Origin: Candidatus Burkholderia humilis
GTDB taxonomy: Bacteria > Pseudomonadota > Gammaproteobacteria > Burkholderiales > Burkholderiaceae
Direction: 5' to 3'
DNA length: 51,812 nt
NCBI GenBank assembly: GCA_001184405.1
Contig: LFMX01000033.1
Span: 1 to 51,812, forward strand
Shown: in pieces, positions 20,239 to 30,948 of the stretch
Layout of the letters: every line of letters begins with the position of its first letter
How positions within the stretch are numbered: position 1 is the stretch's first letter
Made by a program: the position numbers and the translations under genes
Notes under the pieces: model-generated
The model's input: the letters and a program-made list of their open reading frames with translations, nothing else
What the model was told of the DNA's origin: nothing
Databases searched by the model: none

Positions 20239-21213
20239 TCACTCGTCCAAATTGAGCAGAAATTCATGGCTCGGCGCAAAGAAAGTCACGCCCGCTACCG
20301 CTTTTGAAAAGTCCAGAATGCGATCGTGCAATGGCGGCGGGTCGCGGACAAACATTCGCTCGATCATTCGCTCGATCACCCACAAGTGCCGCGAGTAGCC
20401 AATGAAATACGTGCCGTAGTGTCCCAGGCCGGGCACGGCGAACGGCATATTGTCGCGAAGAATAGGGTGCTCGCCGTCTGCATCGGTGATCGTGCACAAG
20501 GTCTTGTGTGACTTCTGGCCTTCGCTTGCGTCCGGCAATTCGACGTTATCGAACTTGGTGCGTCCGATGATCTCCTCTTGCTCTTCGACGCGTTGGCCTC
20601 GCCAGGTGGAAAGATCGTGCAAATACTTTTGGACAACGATATAGCTTCCGCCCGCGTGGTCCGCGTCCTCTTCGCCGACCAAGGTCGCTTCCGGCAGACC
20701 GAGCCCATCCGGATTTCCCGTTCCATCGACGAATTCAAGCAGGTCGCGGCTGTCGAAGTAGCGAAAGCCCGGCACATCGTCGACCGCAGTGACCGACGCG
20801 CCAAAAGCCTCGAGCAGAAGCTTCTCGAACTCCACGATGAGATCCATCGAGTCGGCGCGAATGTGATAGAGCAAATCGCCTTCCGTTGCGACCGCTTCAT
20901 GCGTCGCGCCCCGCACCGCCTTGAACGGCCGCAGTTCTCTCGGCATCGGCTTTTTCGTCAGCTCGCTCCACACGCGATGCGAAATGCCGACGTTGCAAAT
21001 AAAGCGTGCGCCATTGGCTCGCAGCTTGACGCCTTTGACGAGGTCATCGGTGTTGTGGGCGAGGACCGCGCGCACGCGAGAAATCGACTGTGCGTCGTTC
21101 TTGACCGTGAGCACGAGAAAGGCGGCAGCAGACGACAGCGGTGCGTCGATCGATTGCAAATCGGCGTTGGGTAAGCGCTGCGCCGGGCAGGCCGATGCGG
21201 GTTTCGAACTCAC
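20239..21213 (-). CDS. DyP-type haem peroxidase (YfeX-like, class B)
   Basis: Dye-decolourising peroxidase, 324 residues, intact. GTG at 21213 is chosen because it follows CGGAGACGTTC; a longer frame upstream lacks family similarity. Landmarks: YFDSRDLLEFVDGTGNPDG holds the distal Asp of the GxxDG motif, HAGGSYIVVQKYLHDLSTW, GRTKFDNVEL, the probable haem-ligand His in GQKSHKTLCTI, ILRDNMPF with the distal Arg, and GTYFIGYSRHLWVIERM. No signal peptide, so cytoplasmic. Relatives oxidise porphyrin-like and dye substrates with H2O2. No encapsulin gene is near. GTGNP replaces the more usual GTENP. It stands alone and is undamaged, in contrast to its surroundings. Confidence 0.9.
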   Translation of the reverse strand: MSSKPASACPAQRLPNADLQSIDAPLSSAAAFLVLTVKNDAQSISRVRAVLAHNTDDLVKGVKLRANGARFICNVGISHRVWSELTKKPMPRELRPFKAVRGATHEAVATEGDLLYHIRADSMDLIVEFEKLLLEAFGASVTAVDDVPGFRYFDSRDLLEFVDGTGNPDGLGLPEATLVGEEDADHAGGSYIVVQKYLHDLSTWRGQRVEEQEEIIGRTKFDNVELPDASEGQKSHKTLCTITDADGEHPILRDNMPFAVPGLGHYGTYFIGYSRHLWVIERMIERMFVRDPPPLHDRILDFSKAVAGVTFFAPSHEFLLNLDE

Positions 21214-21446
21214 GAACGTCTCCGATAAGCGATAACAGGCTCGTTTAACCCAGCGCAGTGCCATGCCTGCTGCCTTGCACAATTTTTGTTGATGAAACCG
21301 TGTCGGGCTTACCCCAATGCAAAAAAGTATCAGTCCGCGGTTTAATTTCGTGTAGTGAAAAATTGCGGCCGCGACTATCTTTCAGTCTAAGCAATCGCAC
21401 AACGACGACCGTCGTTCAGCAGACGGCAAAAAGCAGGAGACACGAC

Positions 21447-22415
21447 ATGAAAGACGCGGCACTGTCGATGGCGCGAGGCAGCATGGTCCGCTCACCTGCC
21501 GTCCAGCCCGATCTCGAACTGGTGGCCGTCGCGCGCGACGAATCGTTCAAGGTCTGGTCCCACGACTATCCGTATCGCACGGTGCGCTGGCATTTTCATC
21601 CCGAGTACGAACTTCATCTGATCACGGCGACGACGGGCAAATATTTCGTCGGCGATTACATCGGCGATTTCGAGGCGGGCAATCTCGTGATGACCGGGCC
21701 AAACTTGCCGCACAACTGGGTCAGCAACGTGCCGCGCGGCGAGGAAGTGGACGAGCGCTGTCTGGTGCTGCAGTTCGATATCGATTTTGTCGTGCGCGCC
21801 ATCGATGCCTTTCCCGAATTCCGCCGCATCGCGCACTTGCTGGAAGCGTCGAGCTGGGGCGTGCTGTTCAGCCCGGAGACGGGCGCGGCCGCTGCGCCCA
21901 TCATGCGCGACATGCTGAGCGCGCAGGGCATGCGGCGCATCGCGCTGTTCGTGGCGCTCTTCGATGTCCTGCTGCACGGTGCGCCGCCGGTCAAGCTCGC
22001 GAGCGCCGCGTATCGGGCCGATCCGGCGCGCTATGCGGAAACACGCATCAATCATGTGCTGTCGTACATCGGCAAGAATCTTTCGCAAGAGTTGCGCGAA
22101 GCCGATTTCGCGGGACTCGCCGGTCAGAGCGTGAGCGCGTTCTCGCGATATTTCCGCCGCCATACGGGCGTGCCGTTCGTGCAGTATGTGAACCGGTTGC
22201 GCGTGAACCTTGCCTGTCAGTTGCTGATGTCGGGCGAATTGAGCATCACCGACATTTGCTATCAGGTCGGCTTCAATAATCTGTCCAACTTCAATCGTCG
22301 GTTTCTGGCGCTGAAGGGGATGTCGCCATCGCGATGGCGCGGCTATCAGCAACTCAATGCGGACAGCGCGGCGGATTTGCCCGATTCGATGACATCAGCG
22401 GAAGTGCCCGCGTAG
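21447..22415 (+). CDS. AraC-family regulator of the adjacent sugar/pentitol operon
   Basis: Transcriptional activator, 322 residues, intact. The N-terminal cupin-type sensing domain (about residues 20-170) has VRWHFHPEYELHLIT and GPNLPHNWVS. The C-terminal double helix-turn-helix (about 215-310) has FAGLAGQSVSAFSRYFRRHTG and ITDICYQVGFNNLSNFNRRF. Start at 21447 behind AAGCAGGAGACACGAC. It lies 86 bp before the binding-protein gene of a sugar ABC operon on the same strand, so it is probably that operon's regulator. The 230 bp upstream toward the DyP gene hold no gene I can see. Confidence 0.88.
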   Translation: MKDAALSMARGSMVRSPAVQPDLELVAVARDESFKVWSHDYPYRTVRWHFHPEYELHLITATTGKYFVGDYIGDFEAGNLVMTGPNLPHNWVSNVPRGEEVDERCLVLQFDIDFVVRAIDAFPEFRRIAHLLEASSWGVLFSPETGAAAAPIMRDMLSAQGMRRIALFVALFDVLLHGAPPVKLASAAYRADPARYAETRINHVLSYIGKNLSQELREADFAGLAGQSVSAFSRYFRRHTGVPFVQYVNRLRVNLACQLLMSGELSITDICYQVGFNNLSNFNRRFLALKGMSPSRWRGYQQLNADSAADLPDSMTSAEVPA

Positions 22416-22501
22416 ACGCATCGTCATCCGGCGGGCTGTACACGATATTTTCAGCAGGGCGCGGCTCTCGAGCCGCTAATCAACAAGACAGGAGACAGTC
22501 G

Positions 22502-23535
22502 ATGAAAAACCTCGCCGTCAGTATCGTGAGCTTAGGTATCCTGATGGAATCGGCGTCGGCCGCGCCTTCCGGAACGGTGGTGTTTCTGATGCCCGATCAG
22601 GCATCGACTCGCTACGAACAGCACGACTTTCCCGGCTTCAAGGCTGAAATGTCCAAGCTGTGTCCCGAATGCAAGGTGCTCTATCAGAACGCCAATGCCG
22701 ATGTCGCGACGCAGCAGTTCAACTCCGTGATCGCGCAGAGCGCAAAAGTGATCGTGCTCGACCCGGTGGATTCGACGGCGGCGGCATCGCTGGTGCGCAT
22801 GGCGCAGAGTCAGGGCGTCAAGGTCATCGCGTATGACCGGCCGGTGCTGACCACGCCCGCCGATTACTACGTCTCCTTCGACAACGAAGGCATCGGCCGG
22901 GCCATCGCGCAATCGCTGGTGCAGCATCTGAAGGACAAAGGCGTGCCGACGGGCAAGGGCGGCGTGCTCTAAGTCAACGGCTCGCCCACGGATGCAGCCG
23001 CGGGCCTGATCAAGAAGGGCATTCACTCCGGACTGGAAGGCAGCGGCTACAAGATGCTCGCCGAATACGACACGCAGGATTAGGCGCCGCCCAAGGCGCA
23101 GCAATGGGTGGCGGACAGATCACGCGCTTCGGCTCGCAGATCGTCGGTGTCGTCGCGGCGAACGACGGTACGGCGGGCGGCACGGTCGCGGCGTTCAAGG
23201 CGGCCGGCGTCAATCCCGTGCCGCCCGTGACGGGCAACGATGCAACCATCGCCGGTCTGCAACTGATCATCGCGGGCGACGAATACAACACGATTCTCAA
23301 GCCGAGCGAAACCGTGGCCGCCGCCGCGGCGAAAGTGGCCGTCGGCTTTCTGAACGGGCAGGCACCGAAGGGCGAAACGACGCTCTTCAACACGCCGACG
23401 CAACTCTTCAAGCCCGCCGTCATCACCGCGCAAAACCTGAAGGCCGATGTCGTCGACAAGGGTTTCGCCAGTGCAAAGACTCTCTGTACGGATCGTTACG
23501 CGGACGGCTGCAAGAAGCTCGGCATCGCCCAATAA
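22502..23535 (+). pseudogene. Sugar ABC importer periplasmic binding protein (xylose/ribose type), two stops and a frameshift
   Basis: Periplasmic-binding-protein-like (family 2) sugar binder with a signal peptide (residues 1-21, ending SASA). Motifs: VFLMPDQASTRYEQHDFPGFKAEM, VIVLDPVDSTAAASLV and GVVAANDGTAGGTVAAFKAAGV. TAA at 22970-22972 interrupts KGGVL-VNGSPTD. TAG at 23081-23083 replaces Trp in EYDTQDWAPPKAQQW (TGG to TAG). A further shift at about 23115 moves to GQITRFGSQIVG. The mature fold cannot be made. Ligand is unknown; the SDR and FGGY kinase genes downstream point to a pentitol or pentose. Confidence 0.88.
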
Positions 23536-23544
23536 ACCAGCTCT

Positions 23545-23569
23545 GCGCCGCACGCGCGGCGCGTTTTTT
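23545..23569 (+). terminator. Hairpin and U-tract between the binding-protein and ATPase genes
   Basis: GCGCCGC-acgc-GCGGCGC followed by GTTTTTT: a perfect 7-bp GC stem and a run of six T. It lies 10 bp after the binding-protein stop and 24 bp before the ATPase start. In ABC operons such a structure usually allows partial read-through and protects upstream mRNA, so more binding protein than ATPase is made. Confidence 0.75.
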
Positions 23570-23592
23570 CAATCGAACGAGAGGTATGGTCC

Positions 23593-24261
23593 ATGACTGA
23601 CGACTCCACGAAACGGCTCGGTCCCGGAAAACTGGTGCTGAGTCTGCGCGACGTTTCGAAGCACTTCGGAGCGGTCTCGGCCCTGACGGATATCGAGCTC
23701 GATGTCCACGCCAGCGAAGTGGTTGCGCTGGTGGGCGACAACGGCGCGGGCAAATCGACGCTGATCAAGATTCTGGCGGGCGTGCATCAGCCAAGTTCCG
23801 AAACGATCACGTTCGACGGCAACGAGGTCACGCTGGCCAATCCAGCGGCGGCCCTCGATCTGGGCATCGCCACGGTGTTTCAGGATCTCGCGCTGTGCGA
23901 AAACCTCGACGTGGTCGCCAACATTTTCCTCGGCCGCGAAATGACGGCGATGCGCCTCGACGAAATGTCGATGGAAATGCGCGCCTGGACGCTGCTCAAC
24001 GAACTGTCGGCGCGCATTCCGGATGTGCGGGACGTGGTCGCGTCGCTGTCGGGCGGGCAGCGGCAGATCGTGGCCATCGCGCGTTCGCTGCTGCTCGATC
24101 CCAAACTCATCATGCTCGATGAACCGACCGCCGCGCTCGACGTCGCGCAGACGGCCGAAGTGCTCAACCTAAATCAGGAACTGGTCGCGACGATTACCGG
24201 CGCGACCGAGAACGCCGTTTCGCGTCGTGCGGACCGGCGTGCCGTGCAAACGAATGTCTAG
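23593..24261 (+). pseudogene. Sugar ABC importer ATPase (FrcA-like) with an internal in-frame deletion
   Basis: Single-domain sugar-import ATPase, open for 222 codons; relatives are about 260-270. Walker A GDNGAGKST, Q-loop TVFQDLALCENLD, signature LSGGQRQIVAIARS and Walker B LIMLDEPTAALD are all present. Straight after AQTAEVLNL the protein jumps to NQELVATITGATENAVSRR. Relatives have about 45 residues between these, containing the H-loop (ISHNMEDV) and the following strand. A clean in-frame deletion of roughly 135 bp would explain this and would leave an ATPase unable to hydrolyse ATP productively. The deletion boundary is inferred from family knowledge. Confidence 0.82.
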
Positions 24262-24275
24262 CAGGAGAAATCGTG

Positions 24276-25548
24276 ATGAGTAACGAAATGTAGGGAAAGC
24301 CGCAAACGCCCGCACAAGCGCAGACCTTGCTCGATCGAAGCGATGTGCGCGTGAAACATTCGACGGGCGTCGGCGGCGCGCTGTCGGCGTTCAAGGACCG
24401 CGTGAAGTCGGGCGATCTCGGCTCGCTGCCGGTCGTGGTGGGGCTGGTCATCATCTGGACGGTGTTCACGAGTCTGAACCCGGTGTTTCTGTCGGCGAAC
24501 AACCTCGTGAACCTTTTGTTCGACTGCTCGACCATCGGTCGTGATTTCGCTCGGCATCGTCTGCGCGCTGATGGTCGGACAAATCGATCTTTCCGTCGGC
24601 TCGATGAGCGGCTTCGCCTCGGCGCTGGTCGGCATACTGTGGGTGAACGAAGGCTGGCCGGTGTGGATCGCAATTGTCGCGGCGATTGCGGTCGGCGCGG
24701 CGGTCGGCGCGTTGTATGCGCTGCTGTTGAACCGGCTCGGCATGCCGAGCTTCATCGCGACGCTCTCGGGCCTGCTCGCGATCCTCGGTCTGCAACTCTA
24801 CGTGCTCGGCTCGAGCGGCTCGATCAATCTGCCGTACAACACGGCGATGGTCGATCTCGGTCAGCTCATCGTGCTGCCGCCGGTCGCTTCGTATGTGATC
24901 GCGTTGTTGCCCGGCGTCGTCATGCTCGTGCTCGGCATGCGCACGCGCGAACGCCGGCGCGCATCGAACCTGTCGGCGCCTTCGTTGGGCGGTCTCATCA
25001 TGCGCAGCGTGGTGACGATCGTGCTGCTGGAAGTGGTCGTCGCGTACCTGAATCATGGACGCGGCGTGCCGCTCTTGTTCGCGCTGTTCCTCGGACTCGC
25101 CGTCGGCATGGACTATCTGTTGCGACGCACGCAATGGGGCCGTTCGATGCACGCGGTCGGCGGTAATCACGAGGCGGCGCGGCGCGCGGGCATCAACGTG
25201 CGCGGCATCTATACGAGCGCGTTCGTGCTGTGTTCGGGACTGGCCGCGCTCGGTGGCGTGCTGACGGCGGCGCGTCTCGCATCGGCGAGTCAGCAGGCGG
25301 GCACGGGCGACGTGAACCTCAACGCGATTGCGGCGGCGGTGATCGGCGGCACCAGTCTTTTTGGCGGACGCGGCCGCGCTTATTCGGCGGTACTCGGCAT
25401 CATCGTGATTCAGTCGATCGCCAGCGGCCTGACGCTGCTGAACCTGTCGTCGTCGCTGCGCTTCATGATTACCGGCGCGGTGTTCGCCATCGCGGTGATC
25501 GTCGATTCGCTTGCGCGGCAGTCGTGCGTGTCGCACGGACGCGCATAA
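24276..25548 (+). pseudogene. Sugar ABC importer permease, one stop and one frameshift
   Basis: BPD_transp_2-type permease (ribose/xylose family) with about ten hydrophobic segments. Start at 24276 follows AGGAGAAATCGTG. The sixth codon is TAG (24291-24293, after MSNEM), probably CAG originally. At about 24540 ATCGGTCGTGATTTC carries an extra C: the expected STIGVISLGIVCALMVGQIDLSVGSM continues in the next frame. The remainder is unbroken (LLNRLGMPSFIATLSG, VGGNHEAARRAGINV, NAIAAAVIGGTSLFGGRG). Both lesions lie in the first quarter. Confidence 0.88.
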
Positions 25549-25578
25549 CGCATACATATGGACCCAGGAGAAAGAAGC

Positions 25579-26306
25579 ATGACTGAAACGGTAAAGGGCA
25601 AGGTTGCGGCCATCACCGGCGAGGCGTCGGGCATCGGTCTCGAGTGTGCGCACACGCTGATTGGAGAGGGTGCGAAAGTCGTCCAATCGATCGCGCGAAG
25701 GAGCGGCTCGCGACGCTGTGCGCGGAACTCGGGCCGAACGCGCTGCCGCTCGTCGTCGATCTGCTGGACCCGTCGGATGTCTCGGGCATGCTCCCGCGCA
25801 TTCTCGACGCGGCGGGCGGCCTCGACATCTTTCACGCGAACGCCGGCGCTTACGTGGGCGGCGAGGTCACGGAGGGCGATCCCGATGCGTGGGACCGCAT
25901 GCTGAACCTGAACATCAACGCCGCGTTTCGATCGGTGCATGCCGTGCTGCCGCACATGGTCGCGCAAAAGTCGGGCGATATCATCTTCACCAGTTCGATC
26001 GCGGGCGTCGTGCCGGTCGTGTGGGAGCCGATCTACACGGCATCGAAATTCGCGGTGCAGGCTTTCGCCCACACGACGCGCAGACAGCTTGCCAAGCATG
26101 GCGTGCGGGTCGGCTCGGTGTTGCCCGGTCCGGTCATGACCGCGCTGCTCGACGACTGGCCGAAAGCGAAAATGGATGAAGCGCTGGCTTCCGGAAGCCT
26201 GATGCAACCGAAAGAAGTCGCCGATACCGTATTGTTCATGTTGACGCGGCCGCGCAACGTGACCATTCGCGATCTCGTCATCCTGCCGAATAACGTCGAT
26301 CTTTGA
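25579..26306 (+). pseudogene. Short-chain dehydrogenase (ribitol 2-dehydrogenase type), frameshifted
   Basis: NAD(P)-dependent SDR, about 242 residues restored. The nucleotide motif reads TGEASGIG (usual TGAASGIG), and the active site has HANAGAY, SSIAG and the catalytic YTASK. The frame breaks at about 25680-25690: the 5' frame reads [11 protein letters not shown], whereas the expected [21 protein letters not shown] continues one frame over. The C-terminus is complete. Placement between a sugar ABC operon and an FGGY kinase suggests oxidation of a pentitol (ribitol, arabinitol or xylitol) to a ketopentose, which the kinase would phosphorylate. Substrate is inferred. Confidence 0.82.
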
Positions 26307-26314
26307 GTCCGCCT

Positions 26315-27882
26315 ATGAACGCAGAGAACAGGATTGCCCGCTTCGTCGTGAGCGTCGATGTGGGAACCGGCAGCGCGCGCCGGCATCTTCGACCTCGATG
26401 GCCGGATGTTCGCGACGGCCAAGCAAGACATCACGCTGTTCCGGGAGGCGGGCGCGATCGTCGAGCAATCGAGCACGGAAATCTGGCGCGCCGGAGCAAA
26501 TCGCCGGAATCGGGTTCGATGCAACATGCTCGCTCGTCGTGCTGGGCGAAGGCAGCGCGCCGCGGTCCGTGGGCCCTTCGGAGAACGCGGAGCGCGACAT
26601 CATCGTCTGGATGGATCATCGGGCCGTGACGCAGGCCGAGCGCATCAATGCGGCGGGACACGACGTGCGCCGCTATGTGGGCGGCAGGATTTCACCGGAA
26701 ATGGAAACGCCGAAGCTGATGTGGCTGCGCGAACATCGTCCGGCCGTCTTCGATGCCGCATGGCAGTTCTTCGATCTCACCGATTTTCTGACGTGGCGCG
26801 CGACCGGCGACGTGTCGCGATCGACCTGCACGGTGACGTGCAAATGGACCTATCTCGCGCATGAGCGCCGTTCGGACGACAGCTACTTTCGCAGCATCGG
26901 ACTCGGCGTGTTGGCGGACGAAGGCTTCGCCCGCATCGGTCAACAAGTGGTCGAGCCGGGGACGCCGGTTGGCCACGGTCTGACGGCTCAAGCCGCGAGC
27001 GATCGGGCTTCTTACCGGGACGCCGGTGGCGGCGGGCGTCATCGATGCCCACGCGGGCGGCATCGGCACGGTCAGCGCGGAAGGCGAACCGCAAGCGTGC
27101 CTCGCCTATGTCTTCGGCACCTCGTCCTGCACGATGACCACCACGCGCGATCCTGTCTTCGTGCCCGGCGTATGGGGACCGTATTTCTCGGCGATGGTCC
27201 CCAACGCGTGGCTGAACGAAGGCGGCCAGTCGGTGGCGGGTGCGACGATCGAACGGCTGCTCGCGATGCATCCCGCGTCTGCCGATGCGCACCGCCGCGC
27301 GCAACAGGAAGGGCAATCGCTGCCCGCCATGCTCGCCGAGATGGCCACGCGAGCGTCGGACTAGTTGTCGAACGTGGTGAAGCTTGCAAACGGTCTGCAT
27401 GTTGTGCCGGAATTTCTGGGCAATCGCGCGCCGTTCGCTGATCCGCATGCGCGCGCGGTCATCGCGGGTCTGGGCATGGAGACGGATCTGAACAGCCTCG
27501 TCGCGCTTTACGTAGCGGGCATCTGCAGTATCGGTTATGGCTTGCGGCAGATCATCGAAACACAGGCGCAGGCCGGTGCGCCCATCGAGAGCGTGATCAT
27601 CAGCGGCGGCGCGGGGCGGCAGGACCTCGTGCGCCAGCTTCTCGCCGATGCGACGGGCAAGCGCGTTTTGGCGACTAAAGCGGACGAGCCGGTCCTGCTC
27701 GGCGGCGGAATGCTGGGCGCGGTCGCAGGCGGTGCGTTCCCAGCGGTCGAGGAAGCGATGACGCGCATGTCGCGGGTAAGCCGCGTCTACGGCCGGACGC
27801 GGGCGTGGTTGCGCTCCATGCGGAGCGGTATCGTGCGTTCGAGCAATTGCAGACGGTCGCGAAGGCCATTCGACAAAGCTAG
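26315..27882 (+). pseudogene. FGGY-family pentulose kinase (ribulokinase type), multiply disrupted
   Basis: Carbohydrate kinase of the FGGY family, about 520-540 residues restored. Pieces in order: start MNAENRIARFVVSVDVGTGSAR (26315). A frameshift at about 26380 leads to AGIFDLDGRMFATAKQDITLF. At about 26495 a junction joins STEIWRA to PEQIAGIGFDATCSLVVLG with about 15-20 codons lost. A shift at about 27010 leads to GLLPGTPVAAGVIDAHAGGIGT. TAG at 27362-27364 precedes VVKLANGLHVVPEFLGNRAPF. A last shift at about 27795 precedes the true C-terminus ending at 27882. The FGGY signature region (DAHAGGIG, FGTSSC, GGQSVAG, ISGGAGRQ) is recognisable. One of the most decayed genes here. The open frame of its 3' end runs into the histidine kinase gene, giving a false fusion. 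Confidence 0.85.
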
Positions 27883-27970
27883 AACGCGGTTGAGCCGCCG
27901 GTCGATGCGCGCCCGCATGGCAGAAAATTTGCTTCATCGTGCGCCATGTCCGCTCGTTTATGGCCCGCTC

Positions 27971-29456
27971 ATGCCGAGACCGTTGTTCTCCACGCAGCTT
28001 CTCACACTCTGGATTCTGATCGCCGCGCTCTGCAGTTTGCTGAGCGTGGCGGTGTGGCTCATGGTGTCCTCGGCACTGGGCGAGCGCGTGGCGGGCGCGA
28101 GGCAGCAGGCTGGCGCGGCATGCACGGCCGTCGCTTCGCGCTATGAGTTGTCGATGCAGCGCCAAGGCGAGACCAACATCGATCTCATGCACGCGGTGCT
28201 CGATCTCGTGCTGATCCAGACCGATGGCATCGAAGGCGGCTTCTGGCGTGCAGAATCATCGGACGCGGCCAAGGGCTTTCTCGCCTATGCGTTTCCGACC
28301 TACGGCGGCAGCGACGTCAAGCGCGATATTCCCGAAGCCGAGACGCCGCTTATTCTGCGTGCGCTGAATCAGGCGTCGAACGCGCATCAAATGCAGGCGG
28401 ACGTCGTGTCGAGCGGCGTGGACGTCGTGATCGCGATCGGCTGCCCTGTGCCGCGCCACGCGGGACTCTTCGCCTGGACGCTCACGCGCGCGCGTCCTCC
28501 GCTCGGGCCGTATGGCGAGTGCGCCGCGGCCATTCTGGCGGGCGTGCTTGCCGTCATCGCCGTGCTCGCGGTTGTTTCTGGCGATGACGCTCAGGCGCTG
28601 GAAGCGCAACCTCACGCGGCTGGAACAGGTGCTCGCGCCGGACGGAGAATTCGAGCAGGGCAGGCAGCTCGACCGGCTCGGCGAGCGCGATCTGGATCAG
28701 ATCGTCCATGCGCTCAATCGATACGTCGAGCGCGTCGAGCGCCTCAAACGCGATGCAACCGCGCTGAACCGCCAACTTGCGAAGGCCGAACACTTCAAGC
28801 ACGCTGGGCAAGATGGCAGCGCAAATTGCGCACGAAATCCGCAATCCGGCAGGCGCGATGCGGCTCAAAGCCGAGAACGCGCTGGCTGGCGACCCCGCGC
28901 GCCGGGAAGCCGCGCTGAGGACGATCATCGAACAGGTGGGACAGATCAAGTCGCAGGTGACGAGTTTGTTCGCGCTCACGCAGTCGGTGACGGTGCGCGC
29001 ACGCGAAGTCGATCTGCGCGCGTGGCTCAATGACTTCGTTCATACCCCACGAATCGCGCGCCGAGCGCCGGGGCGTCGTGCTGCTCGAAGCGGATGTCGC
29101 GGCGGGCGCCACGCAGCCGGTGTTCGATCCCGCGCAACTAGCGCGCGGTGGACAATCTCATCATCAACGCGCTGAGGCATGCGCCGCCGGGCTCGAAGGT
29201 CACGGTTCGCGCGGTGCACGCCAAGTCGGACGATGGCGAAAGGCTCAGAATCGAAGTCATCGATTAGGGACCGGGCGTCGATGCCGTCGAACGCGAGCGC
29301 ATCTTCGAGCCGTTCGTGAACGGCCGCCCGGACGGATCGGGTCTGGGCCTTGCCGTCGTGCGTGAAATCGCGTCGGCGCACGGCGGCCGCGCCTATCTGG
29401 CGGACCATTCAAACGTGACGTGCTTTGTGATCGACTTGCCGTGGCGACCATACTGA
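27971..29456 (+). pseudogene. Sensor histidine kinase, four frameshifts and a stop
   Basis: Membrane histidine kinase with an N-terminal transmembrane helix (LLTLWILIAALCSLLSVAVWLM), a periplasmic sensor of about 150 residues, a second helix (AAILAGVLAVIAVLA), a HAMP-like segment and a kinase core. H-box AAQIAHEIRNPAGAMRLKAEN (phospho-His), N-box DNLIINALRHAPPG, G-box GPGVDAVERERIFEPF and GSGLGLAVVREIA are all legible in different frames. Shifts lie at about 28575, 28800, 29040 and 29145; TAG at 29265-29267 sits in EVID-GPGVD. Start 27971 (MPRPLFSTQLL) is chosen for the helix that follows. It overlaps the response-regulator gene. The signal is unknown. Confidence 0.85.
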
Positions 29457-30808
29457 TCATCGACGATGACGATGCCTTCCGCGAAGGTCTTGCGGAAACC
29501 ATCCAGGACCTCGGCCACGCGCCGCTCGAAGCGCGTTCCGGTGAGGAAGCGTTCACGCTCATGCGCGAGCGTCAGCCGCCCGTGTGCATCTTTCTCGATT
29601 TTCGCTTGCCCGGCGCGGATGACCTCGCTGTGCTCGACACCTTGCGCAACACGCCGGACATGCAGCGTGTGCCGGTCGTGATGCTCACCGCGCACGCGAC
29701 GAGCGACAACACCATCGGCGCCATGCGGCTCGGCGCGTTCGAGCATCTCACCAAGCCGGTCGGGCGCGACGAGATCGCCGCGTTGCTCGAACGCATGCTG
29801 TCGGCGCAGACCGGCGCACCCGCCGCGCGCTTTCGCCGATGAACTCACGCCGCACGAGCCGCAACTGCTCGGCATGAGCCACGCCATGCGTGAAGTGCAG
29901 AAGCGCCTCGGCCGCGCGGCGGGGTCGAACTCGACCGTGCTCATCACCGGCGAAACGGGAACCGGCAAGGAGATCGCGGCGCGCGTGCTGCATCGCGCGT
30001 CGGCGCGCGCGGGCGGTCCGTTCGGCGCGGTGAACTGCGCGGCCATTCCCGACGATCTGCTCGAAAGCGAACTCTTCGGCACGGCAAGGGCGCGTTCACC
30101 GGCGCACAGAGCGACCGGCGCGGACGCTTCGAAGAAGCGCATGGCGGCACCTTGTTTCTCGATGAGGTCGGCGACATGCCATTGCCGATGCAGGCAAAAC
30201 TCCTGCGCGTGCTGCAGGAACGGCAAATCACGCCGCTTGGAACGAACCGTGTCGTGACGGTCGATGTGCGCGTGGTGGCCGCCACGCATCGCGATCTCGC
30301 GTCGATGGTCGAGGCGGGCACGTTTCGGCAGGACTTGCTCTTTCGCCTGAACGTGATCCCGCTGCCGATGCCGCCGCTGCGCGAGCGCGTGGCCGATATC
30401 CTGCCGCTGGCCGAGCACTTTCTCGCGGGCGTATCGTCAGATACCGCGCGCAAACATCTTTCCGCCGATGCGCAGCGTCTGCTCGCCACCTTCGCGTGGC
30501 CGGGCAATGTCCACGAGCTTGCCAACGCGATCGAACGGGCGAGCGCGCTTGCGCCCGGCCAGGTGCTGACGCGCGAAGACTTCGCGTTTCTCACGGTGAC
30601 GAAAGACGGCGCGCCGGAAGCGATTCCCTCGACGCTGCTCAAGCTGCCGCTTCCGCAAGCGGTGGCGCGGCTGGAGCGTGCGCTCATCGATCATGCGCTC
30701 GCGGCGTCGGGCGGCAATCGCGCGGCGGCGGCGCGGCGGCTCGGCATCAGCCGGCAATCGCTGTATACGCGCATGACGAGTCTCGGTATGTCCGATGCCG
30801 GTTCGTAA
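29441..30808 (+). pseudogene. Sigma54-dependent response regulator (NtrC/DctD type), two frameshifts
   Basis: Partner of the preceding kinase, about 455 residues restored. Receiver domain (ATILIIDDDDAF, phospho-Asp in CIFLDFRLPG, MLTAHAT, Lys in LTKPVG), AAA+ domain (Walker A GETGTGKE, Walker [12 protein letters not shown]) and a Fis-type helix-turn-helix ([20 protein letters not shown]). GTG 29441 is the likely start, overlapping the kinase gene. The frame shifts at about 29835 (linker) and at about 30080, where CTCTTCGGCACGGCAAGG lacks one base of the expected ELFGHxKGAFTGA, just before the GAFTGA loop that contacts sigma54. As read, no sigma54 activator could be made. Confidence 0.87.
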
Positions 30809-30948
30809 GCGTCGGAGTGTCAAGCAAACGGACAGCGCATGTCCGGTTCCTTGACGCTTCGGCGCGTTCGATTCGCGCTGACGCTCGGGCATTTCCAGAA
30901 TGGCATAGTCCTTGCACTTCACTCCTCGCTACCCGAAAGGAGTGAATC

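Noticed and set aside
20239..21213. Encapsulated DyP system
   Set aside because: No encapsulin gene beside it and the C-terminus (FLLNLDE) has no obvious cargo-loading peptide.
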